A stretch of 64,000 bases of DNA from the NCBI GenBank assembly GCA_944472155.2, contig OX235279.1, positions 160,354,199-160,418,198 of the forward strand, in the 5' to 3' direction. This document shows, in pieces, positions 1-10,649 of the stretch; position 1 is the first letter of the stretch; every line of letters starts with the position of its first letter. The notes below the pieces were generated by a model, which was given only the letters and a program-made list of their open reading frames with translations, did not search any database and had not been told where the DNA came from. The DNA comes from Trichobilharzia szidati. Taxonomy: Eukaryota; Platyhelminthes; Trematoda; Strigeidida; Schistosomatidae. The position numbers and the translations under genes are program-made.

Positions 1-2050
1 ACTTGCACTCAAGTTGGCCACAGGTTCCCCATGACCAAATTAACGTTTTATCTAGGTAGAGTCTTAAATTTCAGCAGTATTCATCGCGATTTAGAAACAA
101 ACGAAAATCTTTCCAACAGATTTTAAGGTCTACCAAACAGCTCAGTATCACTTATTAATAAAATCCAACATCTAGAATCACGTGCAAATTACCATCTGTT
201 TAAGTGGACACCTAGAAGACCACTTTCATATAAGCCTTCACACTCGTGAGGCTAAAAATATTTTGTGTTAAGTTATGGCTGGTCTTACATACGAACACTT
301 CAAAGAGAACTTATGCCTGATGGGTAAATGCAATGGGATTTATGTTCGGAATGTTCTGCACAGTTTTCCTTGATATTTGCAAATCACCAGTGAGACGAGA
401 TACGTAGGGCATGCGAATTTGACTGACTGTGTCTGGGACGCCTGAAACCAAAGTTAACTAGTTTTGTGGTCTTTTGTATGAAGGCCCAAATTCTAATTGT
501 CCTATTATTCTCGGTTTGACGTTCAAAAATACTTGGTCAAGTTTCCCACCCGTCATATTTATTGCCTGAGGGTAAGAGGAATTGCGCTTACCTGTTATAC
601 AACATAGCACACTACCCACACACACTTCTAATTCCAGTGGAATATTCCGATATACAGAGAGAGTGTATGGCTCCAACATCCATCTCCCTTCTACTAGCCT
701 CCACAAATCCATGGAGAGTTATGAATCATCTTGTCTCTTTATTCTGTCCAAGATATCTATACATTTCCTTTCCAAGTCTCTTACCGAGAGTCTCAGTCCC
801 ATTCCACCTAAGTTCCCCCAGTTATTTTGCTTCATATCTCCGAATTTTCCCTGGCAACTGAGGCGAAGGTGTTTTAGGAGATAATAATAATGTATATTTT
901 CATATAAACATAAATTTACATGAAAATGCATACCATTTTTACAGGCACGAACAAGTATGATATAATGTCAAATAGTAGATTGTCTACAAGTTAATAATGT
1001 TTGAACAGCTAAATATTTGATATATATATATATATACACTCATTGTCTGACCCAGGCCGTATGATTATTGAATTGAACAGTAGTAGTGGTTGTAGGCATA
1101 CGATAACCAACCAATATTGAGGTAAGTACAACGTTTACAAGGGATAGTAAGCTGTTTTATAAAAGCAACGGTGCTAAGGTGAATCATTAAAGTGCAATGA
1201 AATAGGTAAGTGCAGTGTATCATTAATAGATGCATTCATAAAGGAAATACAATGGGAGACTATAATCCCTAGGCTGACAAAGTTCATTTGCAATGTATAA
1301 TGCTACCTATAGGGTGTCGGCATTCACACAAAGTAGATGCATGCAAAAACACAAGTTCGTATCCCCCAACTCCCACAGCACTTGTCCTGCCTAAACCAAA
1401 GGTAAACAAGATACCAAATTGATCATCTAGAAGACAAGACATGCTTACCTAACTAGGGATCGTACACCAACGAGAGGACGTAACACGGCAGCGGGCCAAA
1501 TAGCGCGGATGCTTGACTGCGAGCCTTCATTTTTATTTTGTTTTCTTGTAAATCGTAATTTTTCATGCCATTTATCGTGAAATTCTTTAATCTGTCGATA
1601 TTGCTTCAGTATCTACCTTCACATTCGTTTGTTTGGCGAAACAACACATTATTACCAACTCGTCTGTGGTGAGTGCTACTTATAATCCGATATAAGTAGT
1701 ATATCAGAAACGAATTCAGAAAGTAACAATATGTTTTGCACACTGGAAAAAGCAATCAAAGAAGAGAACAATGAGAAGAATGTTGCCATATGATGCAGAA
1801 TCCAAGAAGCTATCGAATGTGACGATATTCGACCAATTCGTCAAGGATGTGGTGAATGATTTGCAAATGGCAGTTTGAAAATATGGTATACCAAATTTAC
1901 CTATGTACAATACGTTTCACCAAATAAACATTCCTTTCAGCCTCCTCAATCTTTTCTAAGTAGTACTCACCACAGTCTACACAACAGCGAAGAGTAGTGT
2001 TAAAAATAAGAATCAATAAAAAATAAATACAGACTTTGTTAACTTTACTC
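1..2050. other. No recognisable gene or repeat
   Basis: AT-rich sequence with only short accidental reading frames. Overlapping plus-strand frames at 562-884 compete with minus-strand frames over the same bases and show no family motif. A short TA run lies near 1021-1037. I see nothing else to annotate here. Confidence 0.5.
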
Positions 2051-2051
2051 G

Positions 2052-2330
2052 CGTTCATAGTTTAGTTGAATTCCCCTCGACTTCATCAATTATATTACGT
2101 CACTCAGTCTACCTATTTAGTTTTATTTTAGTTCCTGCCTGATTAACGCTTTCTACATAATGTGATTTGTTATCTAAAAAGTATTTACATTTCTAATGAC
2201 AAGTATCTCGAAATGTTCCTTTTGTTACCAAGATAATTTACTATATGACATTTGTGAATGTACAACTGGAGAATGGTATCGGTGAAAAGAGTAACTCTTC
2301 TCTGAATGCCTTCTCTTTTATATCAACGTT
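2052..2330 (+). mobile_element. PLE terminal-repeat fragment with degenerate hammerhead
   Basis: This segment resembles 57113-57440 (plus) and 22476-22660 (minus), which share a CTGCCTGATTAACGCTT-like stretch and the same ending. It closes with a decayed hammerhead-like block at 2261-2305: a CAAC arm, then GAAAAGAG and CTCTT, which can pair as stem III. The CUGANGA box is not recognisable. It is probably the terminal repeat of the PLE whose nuclease begins at 2789, although about 450 bases separate them. Confidence 0.5.
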
Positions 2331-2334
2331 TGAA

Positions 2335-2788
2335 TCATAAGAACTATTCTCATTAAAGATAAATTTAAGGCTACTTCCATTGTGCAGCATCGTAGTATTC
2401 GTCATTCCTGTTTTTTTATTGTTAGAAATAATTTAACCGCTATTTAACTTTAGAGTTTTATTGCTTAGCTCCCTTAATTTCATTTCATTATTTTGATTCG
2501 TGTTAATTGTCTGAAAAGTCGACAAATCTGCTGACATATAACATCTGTTTGGAAATCTCTATCAGGGACAGTAAACACGGGAATCCAATGTGTAGTGTTA
2601 TATGGTCATTCCATCAGTTTAGATTCAAACTGTGTCAGCAAATATTAGTGTATAACACTATGAGACTTCATCAAAATAAATTTTATCCATAACGGAATTA
2701 TACTCTACCACAGTGCACAAGTTCTATTCTTATATCAATTAGAATAAGAAACACTTGTAATTCAAACTGTGTTGACTGAGTACTTTCC
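2335..2788. other. No recognised feature; PLE-end fragment near 2690
   Basis: Mostly unassigned. The stretch around 2690-2735 (an ACCACAGTGC core) matches, in inverted orientation, the outermost end of the PLE copies near 6785 and 36655, so it is likely a scrap of PLE terminal sequence. Confidence 0.35.
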
Positions 2789-3406
2789 ATCCTAAAAGCC
2801 ACGCTCATAAAAAACGGTTACCCGAACCGACTTATTGTTCGAAACATAAAAGATAAGCAGTACAAACTGGTCACTGACTCAGTTTCAAAGAAAACCATAC
2901 TTATGAATTTGGAATTCATAGGCGATCAGGCTTCAGATGTGCTCAAAAATCGTCTGTCTAAATCAGACCGGAAGACATCCTTCGCTGGAAAACTACATAA
3001 GACCTTCTCTAGCTGGAATTCGTTCTCCGTCTCCGTAAAAGATAAGCTTCCGTGTCTGGCCGTCTCCATGTGCATCTATCAGTTCACCTTCTTTTGTGGA
3101 GCAAGGTACATTGACCGTAGCCACAGAACCCATTCCACACGGATACGAGAGCATATTCCAACATGATTTTACAACAGAGAAAGAAAGGGAATTAGAAACT
3201 CTGTTCTAGAATACTTGACTGATTCTTATCACTCCACCAGCCCTCACGATGACTTTAGGATCTTCTATCGAATTCATGATAACTTGCCACGTTTTCTTCG
3301 TTACAGACTTCTGAAGACAGCGGAGGCCTTGACCATTCATGACTTTAAGCCAGACCTTTGTGTACGAAAGAAGTATGTACAATCCCTGCTTCTGCCTTGG
3401 CAGTAG
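2789..3406 (+). pseudogene. PLE C-terminal GIY-YIG nuclease fragment
   Basis: The C-terminal part of a Penelope-like polyprotein. Frame one starts mid-protein (ILKATLIKNGYPNRLI) and runs through the connector into the nuclease: MCIYQFTFFCGARYIDR is the GIY-YIG core, with YIG changed to YID. It stops at 3166. A second frame from 3215 continues with the family ending, RLLKTAEALTIHDFKPDLCV and then LLLPWQ-stop. In PLEs this domain makes the nick that primes reverse transcription. Here the frameshift and the damaged core make it inactive. The reverse transcriptase is absent. Confidence 0.8.
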
Positions 3407-3830
3407 AGAGATAGACATTTATGTATTTATTTTGTTTATTTAGTTATTCTATGTACCCTTCCCTTATTAGTACGATTGTTATTATTATTATTACTATTCT
3501 CACTCTGAATTGTTTCCACTTATCCCACTTGTCATTCTAAATCCAAAATTATTATTTCTTATTTTTACAATATTGAATTCTATCTTATCAAATTTCACAC
3601 CATGTTATGTAACATTTTATATTCGTCTACTAATCCTATAACTATGTACCCCTTTCCAGCATCTATACACCTTATGTAATATTCTATATATGGCATTAAT
3701 TGTTTTGCCCCTTGACATTTATCTATGATAATAATTACAAATATTTTAATTGCATTTCATGCTACTATTATTATTTCATTTACTCACACCCTTGACCTAA
3801 TTCCCTCACCGGATATTATTATTGTTCCCT
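3407..3830. other. AT-rich tail after PLE fragment
   Basis: Very T/A-rich sequence with ATT runs following the PLE stop codon. It is probably PLE 3' untranslated sequence, but I recognise no hammerhead or other motif in it. Confidence 0.35.
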
Positions 3831-4068
3831 TGTGCGTTGGTGGCATAGCGGTTAGGACGCTCGCCAACCATGAACATGGTCCGGGATTCGATCGCCGGTC
3901 GGCGCACTCCTTTACCTCGTTAAGCCAGAACTAAAGCTGGTGAAGAGGAAAGGTTGGGCATGAGGTTAGCAACCCCATCCTGTAAAAACAGTCACCACTG
4001 CTACAGAAACTTCAAGCCTCTAGCCTGGAGCCCTATGTTCCACTGGGAACGTGAGGGAATAAAAAAAA
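3831..4068 (+). mobile_element. tRNA-derived SINE, long variant (family 4A)
   Basis: The 5' tRNA-like head has an A box (TAGCGGTTAGG) and a B box (GGATTCGATCG). The body contains GTTAAGCCAGAA and GGGCATGAGGTTAGC, and the element ends in CCCTATGTTCCACTGGGAAC and an A run at 4061-4068. The same element occurs at 56160-56392 on the minus strand. The last bases resemble the RTE 3' end, so RTE machinery probably mobilises it. No hammerhead core is visible. Confidence 0.75.
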
Positions 4069-4070
4069 TT

Positions 4071-4800
4071 GTTCCCTTGGGTTCCTAGTGGAACAAAGGG
4101 CTTCAAATGCACGTCTCCACTTGTTTCTGTCTTCTGCTGTACTTTTCACCTGCATCCATGTTAGTCCATACTGTTTCATCTCCTCTTCACACGATCTCCT
4201 CCATGTCACCCTTGGACGTCCCACTCGCTGCTTGCCTTTTGGGTTCCACTCGAGGGCCTGACGCGCGATGTCGCCCATCGGCCTCCTTAGCGAGTGTCCA
4301 ATCCATCTGGTGACATCATGATGACTACTCCCTCAGTGTGCTCGTGATTGTCCTCTGGGTGACCGGAGTAGATTATTGTCTCTGCAGTTGGCAGTTGGCT
4401 CCTTCCACATCCATTCCATCTGCTCTCGCAGATTCCCAATACTTCTATTTTATATCTTCTCATTTCTGCGGCTATCTGTGCAGCCTTTCCAGTTTCGTAC
4501 ATTGTACGAATATTCCGCGTCCCCATCCTTATTTTTACTTTCATCGAAAGAAGACACATTGGCTGACTGGCTTCCCGAAGGCTTTCACCAGCCTGCGTCA
4601 TTTCACTTCCCCGATTCCAGCGTAAAATAAGGTTATTGTTGATAATTTTAGAATTTTGAATATATTTGTGCTTTGAAGTTTTAGTAGCAATTTGGTTAAG
4701 TTTTGGGAGTGGAGTTGCTAGCACCACGCCCCAACCCTCCCTCTTTATCCGGGCTTGGGACCGGCTAGAATACTAGTGACCTAGTAATCTAGGCGAGGTA
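4071..4800 (-). pseudogene. RTE-type retrotransposon, internally deleted
   Basis: Read on the minus strand, this copy begins with the 5' leader seen at other RTE copies (GGTCCCAAGCCCGG). It enters the N-terminus of the AP-like endonuclease (GTRNIRTMYETGKAAQ, then VLGICESRWNGCG, about 4727-4287). It then jumps to the C-terminus (NPKGKQRVGRPRVTWRR, 4278-4075), which ends at the family stop and TTCCAC-type 3' end. The rest of the endonuclease and the whole reverse transcriptase are missing, yet both termini are present, which suggests a non-autonomous derivative. It abuts the SINE at 3831-4068 tail to tail. Confidence 0.8.
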
Positions 4801-4825
4801 ATTTCTTAAAAACCATATATATATA

Positions 4826-4885
4826 TACGATTGTACAGCTTGATAATAAATTCGTTGTGGAAAAGAGTCTCTTCACTGAATATTG
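4826..4885 (+). mobile_element. PLE terminal fragment, hammerhead remnant
   Basis: A short block ACAGCTTGATAATAAA followed by GAAAAGAG..CTCTTCACTG matches the hammerhead region of other PLE ends in this window. A CAGC/ACTG arm and an AAGAG/CTCTT stem III remain. The catalytic CUGANGA box is lost. Confidence 0.5.
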
Positions 4886-5392
4886 TGTTCTTAATGCTAC
4901 AATGGGAATTATTAAATTATAACGTTAGAAAACAAAATAAATGAAGTTTTGGAAAGCATAGAAAACGTTTTTTCTTCTTTCTCTTCTTCCTCTTCTCATA
5001 TTTGCCACTGGAATGATTCCGTCTTTCATGGCCTTATTTCCAAATAATATTCTCAACTGAAAAGCTTGTTCAGCTTTAACGAAAGTCCGTGACACAGATT
5101 GTTAAAACTAACAGAGTATGCTGTACAAGACGTATAACAGCAAATCATGAGTTTGACCGCATTGTTAGTCATCCACAGTCTTCGTCTGAGTATGATACGA
5201 CATTCTAACGATTTGTTTGACTACAGCTCTGTTTCATCCGATTATTTGTTAGTACATGGATTGCGATTACTCAGTTTTCTCTGAGTTATCCATCTTCCTG
5301 AAGTCACTTAGCAGAATTCTTGGGTGTGATGGTAAAGTAGTGTATAGTAACACAATCCACTCGAAACTAAGCTTATTACTCGGAGTAATTTG
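4886..5392. other. No recognised feature
   Basis: AT-rich sequence without motif or long reading frame. TTCTTCTTTCTCTTCTTCC near 4975 is a simple pyrimidine run. Confidence 0.4.
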
Positions 5393-5610
5393 CTGGATGA
5401 TGACTAGCAGTGGAATCTAGGGTGGAGATTTCTTCCCATTGAGGATTCATCATTCTGATATACCTGCATTCCCTCTGTGAGACTCGAACCCAGTGGCCAT
5501 TGTTTCAGATGGCAAGTTGATCCTCAGCCATCCTCACTGAAGCATTTTCACAAGGAGCCGACATTTCAACACAGGCTGAACACTTCGGTTATATCAATTA
5601 ATGAGAAAAT
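5393..5610 (-). mobile_element. SM-alpha-type hammerhead SINE, fold-back copy (family 2)
   Basis: On the minus strand 5530-5393 is a decayed tRNA-like head plus hammerhead tail, ending in the family 3' signature CACTGCTAGTCATC. From about 5535 the sequence switches to the plus-strand linker of the same family (GAGCCGACATTTCAACAC, compare 52300 onward). The hammerhead core is heavily mutated. Confidence 0.6.
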
Positions 5611-5827
5611 CAAAAGGAGAATTAAAACCAAATGAACTACATGTCACTGTCATTCTCATGTACTGAAAGTATATTCCACTAGAGTGGATCACTCTTTCAT
5701 CTTGAGGTATTTAAACAGCTTGGAGGGAAAAAATTTCAGTATCAATGTATTCTTGCGTTGTTTATAACTAAAACATGATAAATGAGTGAGAATACTTTAA
5801 AAACTTAATTATAAAAATAATGTTATT

Positions 5828-5890
5828 ACTGCAGCTTTATTCCAAACAGTATTTATTTATGTTACAAATATGGAATTTTCAGCATGCAGT
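5828..5890 (-). mobile_element. SINE family 4 tail fragment
   Basis: Diverged match to the 3' tail of the SINE seen at 38672-38830 and 53064-53262; the phrase TATGGAATTTTCAGCATG is shared. No tRNA-like head is present. Confidence 0.4.
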
Positions 5891-5975
5891 TGTACAGAAT
5901 TGCATGGAACTTTCTCAATTACAGGGGTAACAATTAAAACAGAGGCATTTACATTGATAATAAAAACAAGATTTT

Positions 5976-6014
5976 GAGCGAACAATTGTTTTCGATAACT
6001 TCTTCTTCAGGCTC
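5976..6014 (-). ncRNA. Hammerhead ribozyme motif, PLE end (left arm)
   Basis: Mirror copy of 6534-6572. It has a GAGC/GCTC stem I, a CTGAAGA box, GAAA, a short AACAA/TTGTT stem III and C17 at the cleavage position. Stem II has no obvious pairing, as is common for the minimal hammerheads reported in PLEs. Confidence 0.6.
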
Positions 6015-6533
6015 TACAGTTATAAATCCATGAATAATAGGGTACATATAGCCAATAAAGGCAAATGAAAATAATATCAGAAACTGTATTGGGGTGCATG
6101 TGTAAGTTGAGATGATAGTCCATTAGTTAACATAATCAATCAAATGTGTATAGGGTGTATAGTCAGAAAAATGTGATGAAGTGTGAATGAACAATTGGGT
6201 GATATAGTGCTCTTTTATAGTCAACAGAATACAAGTGTCATTGGGGTGAGAGAAATGCGATGTGTGTTTGTGTGTATTTTGTGTCTACGGTATTTCTCTC
6301 ACCCCAATGACACTTGTATTCTGTTGACTATAAAAGAGCACTATATCACCCAATTGTTCATTCACACTTCATCACATTTTTCTGACTATACACCCTATAC
6401 ACATTTGATTGATTATGTTAACTAATGGACTATCATCTCAACTTACACATGCACCCCAATACAGTTTCTGATATTATTTTCATTTGCCTTTATTGGCTAT
6501 ATGTACCCTATTATTCATGGATTTATAACTGTA

Positions 6534-6572
6534 GAGCCTGAAGAAGAAGTTATCGAAAACAATTGTTCGCTC
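6534..6572 (+). ncRNA. Hammerhead ribozyme motif, PLE end (right arm)
   Basis: Stem I GAGC pairs with GCTC. The box CTGAAGA fits CUGANGA, and GAAA follows AGAAGTTATC. Stem III is AACAA/TTGTT with no loop, and the cleavage nucleotide is C before GCTC. Stem III this short is known to favour dimeric action in PLE hammerheads. Stem II is weak or absent, so activity is uncertain. Confidence 0.65.
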
Positions 6573-6820
6573 AAAATCTTGTTTTGATTTCAATATGGGA
6601 ATATTTCATTTACATTGATAATATTATTATATGAGAATATGCATATAAAGTTAAAATTTACGTGGAGATATTAACACCAATGTAATAGTGAGTGAAAAGA
6701 AGTAGGGCTGTTTAATTTGAGGTCAGCAGTAAATTGATAGTGTCTTGCCTTACACTATTCTCATCGCATAAAATGTGTGCCCTTGTGTAAAACTTGGGCA
6801 CTGTGGTAGTAAATAATTTT

Positions 6821-7034
6821 ATATTAGTTTGTTTATTAGATGTACCACACAGTCAGTGAAACAGTATTATTTACTGGATGACGTTTCGAACGCAATTTAT
6901 TATTGTTCATAATCATATCAATTATAATCACACGACTTCGAAACTTGAGTTTTGTAGTTTTCTTTGTTCTCTCTTATTTGTCGTCGTTGGGGCAGTAGAA
7001 TTTTCCAGATATCTGGGATAGGTGTTGAATCATT
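6821..7034 (+). repeat. PLE terminal inverted repeat, left arm
   Basis: This 214-bp segment is repeated in inverted orientation at 8398-8611 with a few differences. The shared phrase is TGGATGACGTTTCGAACG. It lies beyond the 3' end of the minus-strand PLE reading frame. The same sequence ends the PLE at 36.6 kb, and more diverged similarity continues inward. Confidence 0.85.
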
Positions 7035-7341
7035 CCTATAACACGTATTTCCTTTCAGTTGATTCGATGAATAAAGGTCCCGTTATCGATCTCTCCCTCC
7101 ACCCTGTGACATTAGATTTTAAAACTGTCATCTTATCCCATCCATCCTATTTTATGGTTGTGTGTAATTGCATGTAGTGAGTGGTATAGCTGAACTATTC
7201 TCTAGATTTCTTATCTTATTCGGGTCAACTAATTTAGATTTTGTTAGGTTTTTATACTCCGCTAGTCTGGTTGACCCTGTTCTACTAATCTGATCTGTGT
7301 ATTTGACCTCCACAGGATCCTTTAACCGACAAAGCTTGTTT

Positions 7342-8390
7342 CTAATTGAGTTTGTAGGTTTGAATACTACCCACTTTTATTCCTGCCTGGTTAAGAATTC
7401 TGCGTAAGCTTTCCGAGGTCCCTTCCTTGTATGGAATTACTACTGATGATTTAGCTTCCTTAATGTTGCTGTTGTCATTATCCTGAGCATGTTTGACATG
7501 CATGTCGTCATTAATATTACTATTATTATCACTATCACAACTATCATTATTTATTTTATTTTTACATTTCCCTACATACTTTCTGACTAATTTATCAGGG
7601 TAATTATTAGGTTTCAAAGCTTCTCTTATATGCCTCACTTCCTGTCTTAGGTTTTCCCTCGTACTACTTAGTTTTTGTGCTCTATTACTTAAACATTTCA
7701 CCAATCCTATTTTCACTGACATAAGATGGGATGATCGGAGGTCCAGATATCTGTTGGAATGTGTGGGTTTCCTGTAAACACTAGTGTTTAACTTCCCATC
7801 TTCTGTTCTTTTTATGCTGCAACCTAACATTGCAAGTCCCCCTTCCTGACTTTCCAATTCATAAGTGAATTAAATTGCCTCAACCTTTGAGTTAAGATGT
7901 TTTAAAAATCAATCTATATCCTGTGTTCCAAGTACACTGATTGTGTCATCTACATACCTCCACCATAGTTTTCGGGTGGGGTTGAACATTTCAGTCGCTA
8001 TGTTTTTCCACCTGTCTATGGATATATCTGCCACAACTGGGGATATTGGTTATCCCATCGCAACTCCCTCAGTTTGCTTGTATGTTTTCCCTTGGAATTT
8101 AAATACTGTGGAAGTCAGGTATAGCTGCACTCCCAGTATTATGTCCTCAAGTGGCACTTTCATTTTAAGTTCGAGTTCTTGGTCAGAAATGAGTTCGTTT
8201 CTGACTGCGTTTACAACCATATTTATTGGTATACGTGTATACAAACTGACAATTTCAAAACTAACCATTTTCTCTTCATTATCCAATATTAAATTATCTT
8301 TTCTATGTTTTAGTTCGTAAGAATATGTTAGTCTAGATTTCGCGTGGCTTTTAAGGGAAACTTTGTTTATCGAATCAACTGCAAACAAGT
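7342..8390 (-). pseudogene. PLE reverse transcriptase, nearly one frame
   Basis: A single minus-strand frame runs 8388 to 7342 (about 349 codons) with only three stops: after VAMG, after TQDID and after KVEAI. Visible RT features are SLYTRIPINM (the preceding catalytic position reads FE where FD is expected), QTEGVAMG, then SPVVADI, and WWRYVDDTISV, the intact YxDD box. The RT C-terminus follows with NTSVYRKPTHSNRYLD and a connector rich in N and D ending VVIPYKEGTSES. No GIY-YIG domain follows, so the 3' portion is missing. Inverted arms flank it at 6821-7034 and 8398-8611. Confidence 0.85.
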
Positions 8391-8397
8391 GTAATGA

Positions 8398-8611
8398 AAT
8401 GATTCAACACCTATCCCAGATATCTGGAAAATTCTACTGCCCCAACGACGACAAATAAGAGGGAGCAAAGAAAACTACAAAACTCAAGTTTCGAAGTCGT
8501 GTGATTATAAATGATATGATTATGAACAATAATAAATTGCGTTCGAAACGTCATCCAGTAAATAATACTGTTTCACTGACTGTGTGATACATCTAATAAG
8601 CAAACTAATAT
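8398..8611 (-). repeat. PLE terminal inverted repeat, right arm
   Basis: Reverse complement of 6821-7034. It abuts the upstream end of the RT frame, so the element carries its terminal repeat at both ends but in opposite orientations, an arrangement known for some PLEs. Confidence 0.85.
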
Positions 8612-8639
8612 GGAAAATGTGTACCTGCTAAATAAGGTA

Positions 8640-10040
8640 TTGTATAGTTTTTGGACTTAGCCGCCCGAGCCTACAATCTTCTTTGGTTACGTTTAGTTCT
8701 ATCTGATGAGATGCAAAGAGCGAGTTGTGTATACAGAGGATGCTCAGGGTCTGACAACATAATATTTGCTAATTTCTTGCAGGAATCTATGTGTCTCTCA
8801 ACGAAACTATTAAAAAGGTATTTTACCGACGTCACCCCACTCGCTGTACTGACAGCTTTTAGTGCTCTTCACATTATAACAAAATCTTTCTTAAGTAGCC
8901 CAGGAAAGATTAAGGCGGGGTGGGGGGAGCAATAAAGAAGGATAGACAGAATACAAGAATCATAAAACTTAGGAAGTGGAGACTGACTGAGTGTTACCAG
9001 ATTGTCTTAACTTCGTCACACGCAGAATGTTATACGAAATATCATTTTGGAAACTAACATGATATGGGCAGAGCAGGAGAGGTGGTGAGAGGAAACATAC
9101 AATCCAAGGTATTTAACATGCGATTTAGTTTCAACTTCTGTACCATCTATAATAATGAAGCCGTATGAACTAACTAGTTCATGTAAATGGCGCTTGCGTC
9201 CGAAAGTGAGATTAACAGTCTGACGTTTGGAAGGCGGATTTAGCTTAAGGCCATGTGACAAGGACCACCGACTAATTAATGATAAAAGGAGTTATTCATT
9301 TGGGAATAGTCTAACTGAGAAGTAAACGGCAGCATGGAAACATTCAGATGCGTCATCAGCAAACTTAACAAGATCATCTCCACCAGAATGGGGCAAGTAA
9401 GTTATCTAAGATGAAACAAAACAGAAGAGGAGGAAGAACACCACCTTGAGGAACAGCGGCTGGAGAAAGTAGGCAGCGAAGGACTTCCCATTGTAAACAG
9501 TGTACTGCTTTCTATCAGAAAAATAGAAATGCAACCGCTTATTATTCCAGCAGCCTGCTTATGCCACAGCAAGCTTGTTTACCAAAAGAGGCCTAGGTAG
9601 AGAGTCAGAGGCAGATATGTGGTCTACGAAGGCGAACCGAAAATATTTGACACCTCTGTTTAAATTAGAGACAATATTATGACATTAGACGACAGTTGCA
9701 TCTTAAGTACTCCTACTATGTTTATAAACTAAATGAATAGGGTCACTAAAAGGTTCAGGGTTAAGTAAATGCAGTTTTGCCGTTATTTTAAAAAAGGTTT
9801 GATAATGGCAATAGGTCTGAACTTAACATTTGGTCCACTAGATGATTCAGACACAAGAACAACTTCAATGTCCTTCCAAGAAACAGGCACAATGTTAGTG
9901 GAAAACGATTCATTGACAGTACCATTTAATAAGTTATTTGATGAGAGTGTAGCGGTAGAAGGCAAGAGTCAGGTAACAGATCGTTTAATGAGCAAATTAA
10001 AAGACATTTATAGATTTTCATGTACATTATTATAGATTAT
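8640..10040 (-). pseudogene. CR1-like LINE, reverse transcriptase to C-terminus
   Basis: On the minus strand the order is LINE-like. First comes NGTVNESFSTNIVPVSWKD with the FRPIAII motif (9965-9783), then a degraded KYFRFAFVDHISASDS motif A near 9650, and a VPQGGVL-like motif B near 9450 after small frameshifts. Next is SVVLVTW-SHGLKLNPP with HVKYLGLYVSSH (9261-9016). The C-terminus follows at 8935-8650: SVKYLFNSFVERHIDSC, HPLYTQLALCISSDRTK. The matching C-terminus at 12104-12430 and the RT at 63661-64000 appear to be the same kind of element. SR1 of schistosomes is the nearest family I can name, tentatively. Confidence 0.75.
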
Positions 10041-10204
10041 TGTTAGCAGACAAACACAGTGTTCTGACTGGTTGTTTCTCTCTGAAAGATAATCTTTCAT
10101 TTCCTTGTGGCCATTTCTTGAAGATCAGATCGTCTATCTGCTAATTGTATCCGCCCACGCAAAGTCTGCTGTGATTGTTTGTTGAGTCAGTCCTTGATCT
10201 TTAA

Positions 10205-10322
10205 TTTGTGGGTGATGACTAGCAGTGGAATCCAGGGTGTGCATTTCGTCCTGTTTGGGATTCGTCAACTGGATGTACCTGCATTTCCCATCAATTGACG
10301 AGAAAATATAAAATTCAAATAA
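10205..10322 (-). mobile_element. SM-alpha-type hammerhead SINE, fold-back fragment
   Basis: Minus-strand 10275-10205 holds the hammerhead: CATCCAG/CTGGATT stem I, box TTGACGA (C3 changed to T) and GAAA. At about 10278 it switches to the plus-strand linker (CAATTGACGAGAAAATA). The 5.4-kb copy also switches from minus to plus, though at a different point of the unit. Confidence 0.7.
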
Positions 10323-10649
10323 ATTAAGTCCTTCTTCTTGTTTTTCACGCGACCAATATTTGCGACGTAAACATTGACGTAGATTACTGTCTACCAACTT
10401 TGGCTAGCAGACAGCTCTCACCATAAGAGTACTAATATTACAAGTCTTCATGTGAAACGATTCCCATAATATAATGCTAGTACAGACAGACAGCGGGTAT
10501 GAACAGAGTAATGATAAAAAGAGGCAGCAGGATAAAATGCATCAATTCTATTTCGTCGGTATTTCGTCATATACTAACATCCTAGGTAATCACAGTAAAT
10601 AGCTTTATTGACACACTCTATTTAATTCGTTGTAAAAAGGGAGCTATAC
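10323..10649. other. No recognised feature
   Basis: AT-rich spacer between the SINE fragment and the PLE arm. Nothing recognisable on either strand. Confidence 0.4.

Larger units (their letters stand above)
5963..6585. repeat. Perfect 294-bp-arm palindrome of a PLE end
   Basis: Bases 5963-6256 are the exact reverse complement of 6292-6585 as far as I can check by eye, with a 35-base unique centre (6257-6291). Each arm is a PLE terminal repeat ending in a hammerhead motif. The cruciform-sized symmetry explains the apparent open frame at 6183-6425, which crosses the centre and is not a gene. Confidence 0.9.

Noticed and set aside
562..931. Overlapping open frames on both strands
   Set aside because: Three frames compete over the same bases, none with a motif; chance frames in AT-rich DNA.
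6183..6425. Open frame of 80 codons
   Set aside because: It crosses the centre of a perfect palindrome, so its two halves are reverse complements and it cannot be an evolved protein.
7943..8320. 125-codon plus-strand frame
   Set aside because: Antisense shadow of the minus-strand PLE reverse transcriptase.
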